Below are positions 11,604-23,973 of a stretch of 64,000 nt of DNA, piece by piece. The position numbers and the translations under genes were made by a program. Origin of the DNA: Rhodosporidiobolus odoratus. Taxonomy: Eukaryota; Basidiomycota; Microbotryomycetes; Sporidiobolales; Sporidiobolaceae. The stretch's first letter is position 1, and each line of letters begins with the position of its first letter. The notes under the pieces are model-generated. The model saw nothing but the letters and a program-made list of their open reading frames with translations. It was not told the origin of the DNA and made no database searches. The DNA is taken from NCBI GenBank assembly GCA_034387635.1, contig JAOANU010000018.1, forward strand, positions 186,001 to 250,000, in the 5' to 3' direction.

Positions 11604-12201
11604 CCCCGTACCCTGGATACCACCGCATGCTTCGTACACCAGGGAGATGTCTGTCAGTTGTTGTAGTAACACCGCATGAAACCAAGTCTTTCCTTTTCCA
11701 TTTTCTCTTTTCTTCGCCTCCCTCATGTCCCGCGCACTGGTTCACGGTCTCGCGAACATTCCCCGCATTGCAGCATCTCAAAGACAGCTGGACCAGGAAC
11801 GCGTATAACTAACCTCAAGAAAGCAGGCGAACGATGCTTCAGCAACGAAGAGTAGAGAAAAGCGAAAGAGCCCACTGCGGCGATGAGGAAGAAAGAAGGT
11901 TCCAGCTAAGAGGAAGAAGTGCGGTAAGGGATAGGAGGTGCGCTGCGCGAGCGAGGAGAAAGGCAGAGGGGCGAGGCACTACAATGTGAAGAGGGAGGAA
12001 GGCGAGGAAGTGGAGAGGTAGAGGCGAGCACAAGACCCGCCAGCGGGAGGTTTCGCCGGTGCCTGCCGGCGTAGACGAGGAGGTGAAGATGGAGGAAAGA
12101 CACGGGAGGTGGCCTCGAAGAGAGGGTAGGGGGTTCAAGCCGAGATCGGCTGAAGGATGCGGATTGAGTGGGACGCGCTATGACGGCGGTCGATTGGTAG
12201 C
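11604..12201. other. Convergent intergenic region
   Basis: 3' flanks of the ACBD6-like and SMG6-like genes. Purine-rich on the plus strand from about 11880 to 12160, so its minus strand mimics coding sequence. No gene supported. Confidence 0.55.
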
Positions 12202-15200
12202 TCAGCCGGCTCCCGCGAGGAGAGCCGCCTCCAACGACTTCTTTAGTCCCTTCTCATCGACGGCCTCGAGACCCCTTGCCCGTGCTTTAAGTCGGAGGTT
12301 TCGATCAAACGTGACGAGCACGACCTGGGCCGTCTCGCTCGGGACCTTCGTTCGAGCGGCTCGAGGATTGACCAGAGCTAGGCGCGAGGTGAAATGTTGC
12401 GACTGCCAAGAGACGGCTCGGAGGATGACATCGTCCATCGTGCGAGCTTCTTCGGCGGAAGCGGCGAGGGAGGTCGGAGACGAAGAGAAGTCGATCGACT
12501 CGTTGCGGATGGCGAGGTCTTTGAGGTAGTTGCCACGAGAGGTTTGGATCTTGAGATAACGGGAGTGGGTGCGGATGGCGGATTCGAGGTAGTCAACCAT
12601 CTCGACGGCGGCAGCTCCGAGAGCCGTGGCGTTGCGCTTTAAACCGTCCAGTTCAGTAATCACTGCGAGTCGAGACATGTAGATGAGCGAAAGGTACCAC
12701 GGAAAGGTGGGAACGCCAAGAACGCACCAGCAAGCGGAACCACGATAGTCCAGCACTCCGCCTCGACAAGCTCCCTGAAGAGCTTGAGCGAAGTAAGGAG
12801 AATATTGGTGTCGAAGACCAGAACGGTGAAACCGGCGAAGAGTCTCGGAAGGGAAGCGGCCTTGCCGCCAAGCTTGGAAGCGACTGCGCCGCCATTTGCG
12901 GGTACGCGGCGGGTGCGGGCGTTGCGGATAACAGCTTTGAGAGCTCGTCGACGGGCCTATCCAGAAACCAGGGAGAAGGTAAATTCCGAACACTCCAGCA
13001 GCTGAGACGAGCATCACGCACCTTGAGTTCCTTCACTGCCTCAGAGTCTTCCTCATCATCCTCATCCTCGCTCTCCTCCTCTGCATCCGCCATCCCCAGC
13101 TCATCCTCCACCGGCCCCCTCCTCTCCGCCAATCTAAGGTTCGCCAACCTCTCCTGTTCCCTCTCAATCTCGTCTTCCCTCGCCCACGCGTCCATCTTCC
13201 CCTTAAGAGGCTGGACAATCCTGAATTTCCCTTGACTGGGCGGAGCTCGACCATCATAGTCCAATCCGGGAACGTGCCGGACCATCCAAGCTGCCGAAAG
13301 GGCCAGACGACGCCACCGGGACGTAGCGAGTTGAGCCGCCGCGAGGGGCGTTGCGTCTCCCTCGAATTCACCATCTTCGCCGCCGCCGGTGGGAGAAGCA
13401 AGCGTCAAGGCGAGCAAATCGAACTTGAGAGCGTCGCTCTCGCTCTCGACTCGGAGAGGCGCGGCGTCGACCCCTTCGATAGGGGGAGGTAGACCATCAC
13501 CACTTCGAGCGTTTTGAGGTCGGTGATCCCTCCAGTATCCTCGACCGAAGAGCTGTCGACCGGCCCAGTCCATACCACGGATGCACCAATCCTCGGGAAG
13601 AGGTCGACCGCCGACGAGCTTGTTGGGCGCGTCGGCGACTCGGACTTCCACGTCAGAGGGGAGGAGGTTGAAGAGGCTGACGAGATCAGACCAAGGAATC
13701 GAACGTTCGACGTGTGCGAAGGCGGCGGGTTGCGAGGCGAGGTGAGAAAGGAAAGTCAGGAGGAGGGTAATGTACGGATTGAGGACTTTAGCCGATGGAC
13801 CGACTGTTCGGGAGTGGTTGCTGTCGCGCAGAGTGAAAGAAAGGAGGGAGAAGGCGAGGCGTTGAGCGAGCTTGAAGGGAAGAGGGTCGTCGTCGGGAGA
13901 GTCGGAAGTGTCTTTGTGAAGAGGCTTGAGTACATCTTCCTCATCGTCGATGCGAGAAGGTCGCTCCGTCTCGTCGCCGCCATCTTGCTCGCGTTTGACC
14001 ATAATAGCCTGCGGAGCGGCTCGAGGCGCTGCAGGGGCATGCGGTCGCTTCGACTGGTGGTGGTGGTGGTGATGGTGCTGGTGGGATCGAGAAGAGTGGT
14101 GGTGCCCGTGCTTCCCACCCGCAACGACGGCTTCCTCCTTCACCATAAGCTTCTTCAGCACTCCATCCTCAGCGCCATACTGCAACAGCGCCGCGATATT
14201 GATGACCCCAAGCATGAACCACTCGCGATCTCCAAATGGACCCTGCGCGCCCTGCCCAAACGTTGCTGCAATCTCGTCTGCGTTGGTCCCCTTCCCGAGA
14301 GCCCATCCCTCTTCTTTCAAGCGTTCCATGAACCGCTCGAGCACCTCGTCAAAGTCGTCGAGCGAGATTTTGGTAAAGAGCATGCCGTGGAGGTGGACGA
14401 AGAGGTCGGACTTGGACACATCGGGTTGGGTACGACGGGCTTGGTTCTCGTCTTCGAAGAGGGGAAGGATGGATTCGCGAGCGGAGACATAGGGATGTGC
14501 GGCGGTAAGACTGCTCGTCCGAAAAAGCTTGTCAGTACCTAGCCGGGAAGACGTGCAAAAAGAGGAAGTAAAGACGAACCTCTTCGCATAATGGTACAAC
14601 CCTCTCAGCTCCTCCCCTCTGCTCAGCAACGCCAGATGATGCTGCAATCTCCCCGTGCCCGGGTTTTCCGCCACGCCCAAAGCGTACCACTCCCTCGCCA
14701 TCTCCCTCCAAGTATCCTGCTCCTCAAGGTCCCAATCGTTGAGCGCCGTCACCCCGATCGAAGCTGCGTCTGCCGGGCGAGGTTTCTTCTCGCCTGCTGA
14801 AGTTTCGCCGGCAGCGGCGAGAGCGGACGGGGTCAAAGAAGAAGAGGCGGAAGGGTTCGAGGCGGCATTTACGCGAGAAGCGAGACCCGCAACAGCCATG
14901 CGATACCGAGCGAGGTCGCCGAGCTGCTCGATCCAGGCCGCGCGGAAGACAGCCACGGCGGGATCTTCAAACAGTTGCGAGTAGTGCCCGTAGGCGTATT
15001 GGATGAACTCGACGAGGTGTTCGAGGACGTTGGCTTCTTCGGTCGAGGCCGGAGATGACGAAGAGGTCGGAGAAGATGAGAGGACAGCGTGACGCATGCG
15101 TTCGAGGAGAGAGTGGAAGGCAACTTGCCATAGTCGGGTAGGCATGTTGTACCGCTGCGGCAGTTGCTGAAGCGAGGCGGGGTGCGAAGGGTCGAAGGCG

Positions 15201-16838
15201 AGGGTAAGGAAGGTATAGTGAGCGTCGGCGAGTCTGCAAAGTGCAAAAGAAAGCGGTGATGAGCTACGTCGGTGCAAAGAGGGCAAGGGTAAAAGCTGCT
15301 ACGCACTGCTTGTGCATCCCCGCTAATCGCACCCAATACTCGTCTCCCTTTCCATCCACCTTTCCGCCACCCCCCTGACCCCTCACCCCTTTCTCCGCCT
15401 CGCCTTCCTCCCTCTCTCGCTCTTTGGCCGCCGCCTTCTGCTCGTCCTGCACTTTTCCCTCGAGGCCCGTAATCTCCCTGTAAGCCCGTTTCAGCGTCGC
15501 AATCGCCGGGTGAGGTTCCTTGCCCCCCGAAGCGTGTGACGCACTAGTCGTCGTCGTGAATAGCGAGGCAGCATCGTCTGCCCCACCACCCGGGGCGGGC
15601 AAGTCCGTCTCGGAAGCATACGAGGCCGTAGTCGCGACGCTGAGCATGCTACCCCCGGCGAGAGACCTGGCATCCGCAGCAGGGTGCTTCTTCCCACCGC
15701 CACCTCCTGCTGCCGCAGCCCCTCCTGTACCAGGTAGATTCGGGCCCGCCGAGGTGAACCTCATTGGATCGTCCCGTCTCGGGTCAAACAGCTGCCGACT
15801 CTTGCCACTCGCCCCGGTAACTCCATCTTCCCCCTCTTCGGTGTCTTCCCGCCTCCGACGCCTCCGTCCACCCGTACTGCTCTTGGTCCGACCACTGAAA
15901 TCCGTCTCGACGCTCTCCAAACTGTCCTTGGAGTCTTTGCCCCTCTCTGCGGTGGGTACCGCGCGTCGACCCAGGTCGGAGGGGTCAACCGGCTCGCGCT
16001 TCGAGCGAGGCCGGCGAGACGCAGAGCCCGAGGCGAGGGCATCGTCGGAGCGGGAAGGATGGGGAAGTTCGCGAGGGCGGGACCGAGAGCGGTGGGTGGG
16101 AGGTCGGGAATGCGACGCAGACGTGGACGGGACTGGAGGAGCGAGTGACGTCGTCGACGACGATGGGCCGTTCGGGTTGAAAAGTTCCCGTCCAGCGGCT
16201 GCCGAGGCTGCTGCTGCAGAAGATCCCCGAGAGCGGTCAAAGTCGGCGTCGTAGCGGGGTTTCTCGTAGACCCTGTTCATTTGAGCATGGTGTCTACCTT
16301 GTCCGTGCGGGAGATGGCCGGGGAGGGAGTGGTGGGAGCGGGAAGCGGGTGCTGCGGAAGAATGGTGGGCGGCAGGGTGGGGCTGCGAGTGTCGCTGAAA
16401 CGGTGGGTTTGCGATGTAGGAGGGTCCATAGCGGTTTGTTGCAGCGTGGGAGGGGTGAGGGGGCACATCTGCAGTCGTGGCGGGTGAAGTGGGAGCGAGT
16501 TGGTCGAGGGAGAGTTGAGAAGGGTTGGTTGACACACTCAGTCCGCTGGGTGGTCGAGAATTTCTTGACTGGCTGGTTCTGCTACCATATCCTGCTGGCT
16601 GACCATGTCCCGTGTCGAACTCTGGATTGGTTGAAGGGGGGCGAGTGGGAGGAGTCGGTTGTTGGTGTTGTCTTCGAAGTGCAGACCTCCAGTTGTCTAC
16701 GATGGCAGTGGCGGGTGTATGTCTCTGTTGATGTACAGGTGGATGACTGTTGTTCATCGAGTTGCAACGAGAAGGAGAACCAGCTGATTTTGAACCAGTC
16801 GAGTTCAAGTCGGGAATAGGAGGAGCGGCTGTCAGCAT
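12202..16838 (-). CDS. EST1/SMG6-like protein with PIN nuclease domain
   Basis: Predicted factor of nonsense-mediated mRNA decay and/or telomere maintenance. Exons (complement) 15307-16838, 14580-15233, 13022-14510, 12728-12956, 12202-12662; 1454 aa. Residues 1-460 are disordered and Ser/Pro/His-rich. From about 480 comes the EST1/14-3-3-like TPR region: YWVRLAGMHKQ, then LADAHYTFLTLAFD, then GRLQHHLALL and YAKSLTAAHPYVSARESILP, the EST1 signature restored by splicing. A poly-His run lies in the middle. The C-terminal PIN domain (about 1265-1440) shows LVFDTNILL, ITELDGLKRN, DDVILRAV and VTFDRNLRLKA, so the four acidic positions expected of an active PIN nuclease are present. A shorter start at 16757 is possible. 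Whether it is nearer SMG6 or SMG5 needs a tree; the active PIN favours SMG6. Confidence 0.87.
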
Positions 16839-17326
16839 CTACTCTACCACGGCTTCGGTTGAGCTGGGTGATGGGTGGGTCGAGTCTCTGTCAAGTGCAG
16901 GAGTAGACCCAGCAGCAGCTCACTTTCGCCCAGTCATCCACAGTCCCGCCAACTCGACTCCGCGCAGTTGTTTCGCAGTTCGACCAAGACGCGAAACACT
17001 TTACCACGAGCCACGCTCGAATACCGATATTCAGCTGTGGAGTACTGTACTTTGATTCGACAGGCTGTACCGGAAACCGTTGAGTTCCATCGAGAGATGC
17101 GAGAATAAAATTGCCAGAAAATCAGCGACAAGATTTTCTTGACCCAATCTCGTTCACGTAAAAAAGTCGCTTCCAGCTACACGAACCGCTGCAAGTAGGC
17201 TACACCTAGATTGAGCTCCGGGACTGTACAAGCCCTCCCAGCCCAGCACGACCGTCCAGACACATTCCGACCTGCTTCTCGTCCTCGCTTCTTCCGCCGC
17301 TGCCAGATCACCCAGACCACTCGAGC
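16839..17326. promoter_or_regulatory. Divergent promoter region, SMG6-like / DPH2
   Basis: 488 bp between two divergent starts. It is less GC-rich than the genes, with an AT-rich patch near 17100-17165. No specific site identified. Confidence 0.5.
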
Positions 17327-19777
17327 ATGACCTCTGCACCACCGCCTGTCGCCAATACAGGCGAAGACGCCATCCTCCGCACGATCGACGCAGCCCCCGA
17401 ATCCTTCACGGACGAGTCGGCAACTTCGCTGGAGGAAGCCTACGAAGTCGAGTTGACCTTGGCTGAGATTCACAAGGGCGGCTACGAGAGGGTGCGTCGT
17501 GCTTCGCTCTGGTACATGTCGCAAAGCAGAACAAGCTGACGAGATGCTGTGTTATGATGAGCAGATCGCCCTTCAGTTTGCCGACGAACAGCTGCATGAC
17601 GCCGTACCCGTCTTTCGAGCTCTGAGGGACAGGCTGTCCAAGGAGAAGGAACTCTACGTCCTGGCGGACACGACTTACGGAAGGTGCGATGCTGTGCCCC
17701 TCTCCCTTCGTCCGCTGTCCGGTTGACCCTTTCTGCTGTACGTCCTGCTTCGACAGCTGCTGTGTCGACGAAGTCGCAGCCCAACACGTCGACGCCGACT
17801 TCGTCGTTCATTACGGTCACACCTGTCTCTCTCCGTAAGCCATTATCGACGCCTGCCTCTACTCCTCGAAACTGACCTCCCCAGCCTTCCTTCCTCTCCC
17901 TTCCCCTTCACGCAACCATAGCACAGCCCGTCTACCCGTCCTCTACATCCTCACCAAACGCTCTATAACCCCTACGCTAGCCGCCTCCTCCTTCGCCTCG
18001 ACCTCGCGCGACTCCCTCCTCTCCGAACCTCCCAAAGCTATCCTCCTTCTTTACGATGTCTCCTACGCGCATGCTGCAGAGGCGACCGCCTCCGAACTGC
18101 GGATGCAGCTGGAAAACGAAGGTGTCACAGCGGAGGTCGTACTGGGAAGGTTAGGGACGGATAGGAAAGGTGAAGAGAGAAAGAGTGCGGCAGCCATATC
18201 AGCCCCAGCTCCGCCGGCTGCAGTGTCTGAACCTTCAGCTCCATCCTCACCAAAAGGAAAAGAACGGGCTACCGAGCCAGATCCGGCGGAGGAAGAGAAC
18301 GGAGGAGACGTCGACCCGGATGAGCCTGCCGCACCTCCGCCTCCGATGACTATTCCCAAGTCTTCGTCGAGATATGAATTGCCAGAAGGTGTAGAGGTCG
18401 GAGACTGTGCGGTGTTTTGGCTTGGAGGAGAGAGTCTGGCGCTGAATAATGTGCTGTTGACGCATGGGCGGTGTAGGGTACGTCTCCGTTACCTTCATCT
18501 CCTGCCCCTCTCACCGGTACTGTTTTGCATCATGCGTTTACCTTGCTCTCTTCGATATTGTAGGTATGGTCCTACAACCCGCTGACGCAGGAGTCCCGCC
18601 TCGAATCGTCTCGAACAAACCGTATGCTCATGCGCCGGTACGCGGCGGTTGAGAAAGCGAAGGACGCGGATGTCATCGGGATCTTGGTCGGAACTCTGGG
18701 AGTTGGTACGTCTCCTTTTTTCATCCACGAAAGTCCTCTGTCACCAGCCTGAGTCCCGCCGTCTGACCGTTTTATCTATCGCCTCTCTTGTTTATTCCGC
18801 ATCCGCCACACCCAGCCGCTTACCTCCCCCTCATCTCTCACCTCCGAACCCTGATCGCCGCACACGAGAAAAAATCCTACACGGTCGCGGTGGGCAAACT
18901 CAACCCGGCCAAATTGGCCAACTTTATCGAAGTCGAGTGTTTCGTCTTGGTGGCTTGTCCGGAGAATGTCATGGTTGATAGCAAGGTAATCTCTCTTCCT
19001 TCGGCGACTCATGTTGTTGCTTCGTTCACGACGAGAGCGATATTGACGCTGGGCCTTGTCCTTTTCGCGTTCGTTTTGCAGGAATTCCTCCGACCCATCG
19101 TCACTCCCGTCGAGCTCGAACTGGCCCTGACTGGGAAGTCCTGGACTGGTGACTACATCCTCGATTTTGCCGACCTGTTGCTCTCTTCCACCTTTGGGCA
19201 GAAGGAGAATCTCAGGTTGGTCGAGGGTGAAGGTGCAGACGGAGAAGAAGAAGAAGAAGAGGCGGACGAAGGGGAGGCTCCTGTGTTCTCGGCTACGACC
19301 GGAAAATATAGGCACCAGAAGCGGTATGGAAAGAATGGAGTCAAGGGTGCGTTGCGGTTTTTTTCCTCTTTCCTTCCAGCCGTCTTCCTCTTTCCTCAAG
19401 CCAGTCACGGCTCTCTCGTTCCTCTCGCTCATACCATGGACAATCCGCAGACGCCGATGATCTCGCCGCCCAAGCATCAGCCCTTTCAATCCGGGATCAA
19501 AACTCCGCCGTCGCTCGCGTTCTCGGTTCTGCAGCCGGTGCGTCTCCTTCCCTCCTCCTCCTCCTCCACTTCAAAGCGATCTACCTCTCTGACACGTCAT
19601 ACTTGAGCAGGGGAATACATGTCCACACGAACGTACCGAGGTTTGGATCCTCGGTATGGGCAGGATGCACCGGCTATGCTCGAGATGGGTCGAGAGGGTG
19701 GGATTGCGAGAGGGTATGGGTATGAGAAGGGGGAGGAGCCTACTCCCGAACAAGGTCGCAGGGAGAACGAGAGGTAG
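17327..19777 (+). CDS. DPH2: Diphthamide biosynthesis protein 2
   Basis: Partner of Dph1 in the first step of diphthamide synthesis on elongation factor 2: transfer of a 3-amino-3-carboxypropyl group from S-adenosylmethionine to histidine, in the cytosol. Nine exons: 17327-17491, 17565-17683, 17757-17834, 17922-18477, 18564-18705, 18816-18985, 19082-19346, 19451-19537, 19611-19777; 582 aa. Family signatures appear after splicing: [38 protein letters not shown], then [32 protein letters not shown] and [11 protein letters not shown]. The C-terminal YRGLDPR matches the conserved Dph2 tail. The Cys of SCCVDE and of VACPEN are candidate iron-sulphur ligands. An acidic/Pro-rich insert of about 60 residues (18160-18350) is unusual for the family. 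Dph1 lacks this tail pattern, so DPH2 is preferred. Confidence 0.93.
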
Positions 19778-20086
19778 AGACACAGCGCACCCGAGGGAGC
19801 TCATCCTGTGAACGGCACGTGAGCAGGAGAGCCTGCCTTAGAGGGACCTTCGCAATTTTGAGCGGCCGGAAGACTCTCTTTCTCCATATCATGCGAGGAT
19901 GTTCTCGAAAAACAGATGCGTGCTCGATGAGGAAAGGAAAGTTGCGCTCAATGCGAGAGTGTCTGTAAGGCTACATGATGTGGGGATATTCCGATGGAAG
20001 CTAGTGTCTAGAAAACGGCGAAACGCGGTTCTATCTCGGTTTGCTGCTGTGCTCACGAGGTCTTTTTAGCGCATTGACGCCGCTCC
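19778..20086. other. Convergent intergenic region
   Basis: 309 bp of 3' flanking sequence. No gene or repeat seen. Confidence 0.5.
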
Positions 20087-21276
20087 TCAGAAGTATCCCA
20101 AGGGTTTGGCGTGATGTTCGTAGATGCTGGAGGGCGGACTGTCAGTCATTGGCACCACGATCAGAGGAAACAACGGGCTTACGGATTGTGTGAAAGCTCG
20201 TGGACGGTGCGGGGCCCGCTTATCAGACTTCCGTAGGTCTTCGGCCTCCGAGTCCAGCACTCTTGCGGTTTCAAGTCGAAGGTTCCTTGGTTGCGGGCTT
20301 CCCAGCCCGCCGGAACGGTGATCCCGCGATTACCACCCGAATCAGCCTCGAGGCGACCGGCAGAGCTGGACGAGCGAGGCGAGCGCGTCGATCGCGGAGA
20401 CAATGTGGTGGACGAGAGGTGATGCCGCCAAGATTGACGTTCTGGCTCGAATGGAGAAGGAGAAAGGAGGCCGCGCGAAGAGAAGTTAAGGCTTGGCAGA
20501 CGAGGAGCTCCTGGTGCCGGAGTACCGGGGGTGCTGGGCGTGTCGGGCTCGAAGACGCTGACTTTGGGTTCCTGGAGGGAGGAGAGACGCAATGGCGTCA
20601 GCAGAAGAGGCGGGAACAGAAACCGCACGACTTACAGGTGCTAGACGCTCCAAAGCCATGGCGCGTTGCGTCTCTTTCCTTGAAATATCCGTTTTGTCGT
20701 CGTCGGCGTGTAGCTTATTGCGCGACTTCCATGCCGTTGATCCGCGATTTGCCAGCTGCCTGTTTTGCGCTTTGGTCCGTTTCTCCCGCAATTTCTGCTC
20801 CTTAAGATCGAGCTCTCGGTATTCCCTGTAGTGCTCCAGATCCTGAGTCTCGGCAGCGAGCTTCTCCTCATATCTCCTCCGGCGTAAAGCGGCCTGCTTC
20901 TCTGCTTCGATCTCTTGCAGGCTGGTACGAAGCCATTCTGGGGTCATCCAGGGACTTGAAGGTTCGGGCTGACAACGGACACGACGCAACAATGTAAGCA
21001 GTCATACCGTACAGGTGTAGGATGGGGAACCAGAATTCGCACATTTGTTTCCTTACTTGTCGTCCGCCCTTGCAGATGCGCCAACGTCAGGGAATGACGT
21101 ACAGGCGAGGCAGGAGTAGACGGCCGACGCTCTTCAGCAGGCTGTCGCGCTCCGGGCGTGAATGCGTCCTGAGGGAAGGGGTATGAAGGCGGTCAGACGG
21201 GATTGGGAAAGAAGCATAGCGGAGAGGAAAAGTGCCGCACCGGGTTTTTGTGATTACCTTTTTTGAAGACCGGCAT
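20087..21276 (-). CDS. Coiled-coil protein of unknown function
   Basis: Not recognised. Exons (complement) 21241-21276, 21043-21168, 20636-20968, 20183-20571, 20087-20138; 311 aa. The N-terminus begins MPVFKKGNHKNP and is followed by a Pro-rich link. A highly charged helix then runs from about residue 60 to 155 (EAEKQAALRRRRYEEKLAAE, LDLKEQKLREKRTKAQNRQL), a likely coiled coil or single alpha helix with many basic residues. The rest is Ser/Pro-rich. The last exon is inferred: using the GTAAGC donor at 20182 replaces an immediate stop with 17 more codons ending in AKPLGYF. All four introns join in phase with open reading on both sides. Basic charge suggests nucleic-acid or filament contact, but no function is assigned. 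Confidence 0.65.
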
Positions 21277-21668
21277 GGAGGGTGGGAGGCTTGGAGTGGG
21301 ATCGCAGTATCAGATGAGTGTAGACAGGAAAGAAGCAGAAGGCATGAGGGAGTTGCGAGATTCGACTCGTCTGAGCCGGATTCGCCGCGGAGGGGCTGAG
21401 CATGAAAAAAATTCCTTGAGGAACCACCCGAGCGGTTGTGGAGAAGGGAGCCGGAACAGCCAGGCGGGCGAGACGAACGTGGGAATTGTGCATGAGAGAT
21501 CTGCGTCGGCCGGGATATTCCCCTTGATGGTGCTGGTACAGACCTACCGGGGATGAGTAAGCGGCCGAACCCCTCTCACAAGGCCACCAACAGACCATTG
21601 TCACGGTGAGGCGATGAACAGCAGTACAGGCACCCGTCGGTGAGGTCTAAGGGAAAAAACGCACACAT
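21277..21668. other. Intergenic region
   Basis: Holds the upstream region of the coiled-coil gene and the 3' flank of the RCH1-like gene, both on the minus strand. Nothing else seen. Confidence 0.5.
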
Positions 21669-23825
21669 CTATGCAACCCCGTCTTCCTTGACCGCTCCTG
21701 ACGCTTCCGCTTCTCGGCGCTTGACGCGCAAGTTCCACTTCTTGAGAATGGCGACGGTGACTTGTCCGAGCACGACTTGTGACCCTTGGAAGAGGACAAG
21801 CGGAAGAGAAACGATGCCTTTCGCTTCGCCCTCGAGCCCACCATACAGTATGGACACAATCGCTGCAGTGGCAAGAGCGAGATATAAAAATGAGTATGCA
21901 TAGCCGGGGTCGGCTTGGTTAGTAGGGGAAAAGACGAACGGGCTCCTAAAGCAGCTCCTTTGGCGGCCCCGGTGAACAGGGCTGCGATGGTAACGTCGCT
22001 GGAGAACATCGGGCCGCTCTCGCCGCAGACGAGCTTTCGCTGCGAGACGTGGCAGGAAGGCGTCGGGATAAGGCGGCACATGGCGAACAGAAAAAGGGTG
22101 AAGACTGCGAGAAGCCGAGGTAAGAAAAACTGCTGCGGCGGTGTGATACTGGACAGAGCGGTGAAGAGGCGGACCGATATATAGTAGGATATTGACACAG
22201 ACGATGAACGCGACGGCCTCGCCAGAAAGAACTTTGAAGGCATTCTTGTAGAAAGCACCAGAAAAAGTTGACCTACAACATGAAGGTTAGTGCGTCGTCT
22301 GAAGGCAGGAAACGCCTATAATCGCTCGCACCGAGAAGTAAGGGACTTGGGCACACCAGATGATTAGTAGGAGGCAGAAGGTGCCGACCTTGCCGAGTCG
22401 GAAGGTGTCCCGCGTCCACTTCGTTTGTTTTGGGAAGAAGTACTGTATGACTTCGCCGACAAACAGAGGGATGAAGACGGTGTAGCCGAGCTGGATATTC
22501 ACGAATGTCAGCGGCGAGGATGGGTACTTGGCGGGACGCGGGCAACTCGCCTGCTTGATGACCTCTTCATAGAGACGACCGGTCCCTCCTCCGCCAGATG
22601 CAACCGGTTTACCGAATGACCACGTCCCGCTCGAGAGGTACATCTGGAGTAAAGCCGGAGAGAGGAAGGTACCGACGAGGTTGCCAAGCCTGCGCGAACG
22701 AAATTATTGTGGGGATGACCCAAGAACCGATGAGGCGAAATTTGACTTACATGACCTGTGGGAAGACAGCGTCAATTTGAGGCGGAGAAGAGCGCAAGCG
22801 GACGAAATACCTCTACGGTGGTTGCAGCCTGGTCGCCACCGGCCTGGAATGTCATGGTCACATTCGACGAAACTGTTGTTGGCAGGACGCCCATGACCTG
22901 CATGCCGATCAAAGCCCACCGGTTGAAACGTTTGTATTCGGGGTCGGCGGCTCGGACGCAGTTTATAATCTTGCATGAGACGCAGGAAATTCAGCGTCAC
23001 ATGTAAGTGAAACTAGCGAAAGCCGAACGTACAGCGAAAACCACGGTTGGAAACAGGAGGAATGACGTGATATGGCAGACGAGATGCAGCTTCCAGTCCT
23101 CAGCTCGTAGCCACTGCGTAGGTGAGTACCAAGCATACGGAGTGTCAGCGAAAATCAGAATCAAGGAGACAAGGTAACTAGACGAAGCGGGAAAGCTTAC
23201 CAAGTTGCGCGGGGGAAGCGTCAAGCCAGAAATCAGGAAGATTATCGCCACTGCTAGATACTTTATCGACCATTGACTGTCGACAGGCACATTTACGGGG
23301 CAGGTAAAGACGGGGCAGACCACGGCACGACGGGAGGACCGAAAGAGAGTCAGCGACCATTTGTGCACCGCGAACGCCCGAGCAGCAATGTACGTACGCT
23401 TGTATGATGCCGCCAGAACGAGCCACATTCGGAAAAGCCGCGCTATTGACAACGTGAAGACCATTTTCAGTTTTCCCTCGACGTGATATTCAGCCCCTCT
23501 CGTCTTGCATCTCCTCCCGCGCGCGAGGGAGACCATCTTACGCCAGACCTATCGCGACGCCGATACCTATGACAAACCATTGCGCGAGTAGAAAGGTGAA
23601 GATACGCTTGGGGAAGTTCGCCCAGCCTGAAGTTGCCGGTCGTTCGCTCGCCTCTTGTTGCTCGTCTTGGTCCGCCTTGACCACATCGGTAGGATGTCCA
23701 CCCGGTGCAGTCTCCAGTCGTGTCTGGTCGGAGGCAGGTGACGATTGCCTGCGGGTTAATGTTGACGGACTGGTGTTTGAAGTTGGGTTCAGGGAGCGTC
23801 GGACGGGCGTAGACGCTTCAGGCAT
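21669..23825 (-). CDS. RCH1/SLC10A7-like membrane transporter
   Basis: Polytopic membrane protein of the bile-acid-symporter-like SLC10A7 group; the fungal relative Rch1 restrains calcium uptake at the plasma membrane. Eleven exons (complement): 23542-23825, 23398-23442, 23201-23276, 23033-23113, 22811-22969, 22751-22755, 22551-22689, 22357-22490, 22175-22272, 21940-22104, 21669-21862; 459 aa. After a polar N-terminus of about 65 aa come roughly ten hydrophobic segments, e.g. FLLAQWFVIGIGVAIGLA, YLAVAIIFLISGLTLP, VNILLYIVFTLFLFAMCRLI. Family motifs: LPTTVSSNVTMTFQAGGDQA, GNLVGTFLSPALLQMYL, FTGAAKGAALGAPIVS. The model needs a 5-nt micro-exon and one GC-AG intron (22491-22550), both supported by restored motifs. 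A start at 23966 is possible but weaker. Substrate inferred from family only. Confidence 0.86.
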
Positions 23826-23970
23826 GTGTTCAAACGAGTGTAGACGAGGATAGGCGGCCGCGTAAGGTATCTTGCATAAATCGACAACGGCGAGTGAAGG
23901 CAAAGGACATTGGGCCGATTCGATTCCGCAACTCTCGTGGTAATATATGGCGAGAACCAGCAGCATAGAC
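23826..23970 (-). promoter_or_regulatory. Upstream region of RCH1-like gene, cut by MITE
   Basis: About 145 bp between the start codon and the foldback element; the MITE therefore sits inside the likely promoter or 5' UTR. Confidence 0.45.
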
Positions 23971-23973
23971 CTA

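Noticed and set aside
13514..14542. 342-codon plus-strand frame within the SMG6-like gene
   Set aside because: Shadow of the coding strand; the minus strand carries conserved EST1 motifs across the same bases.
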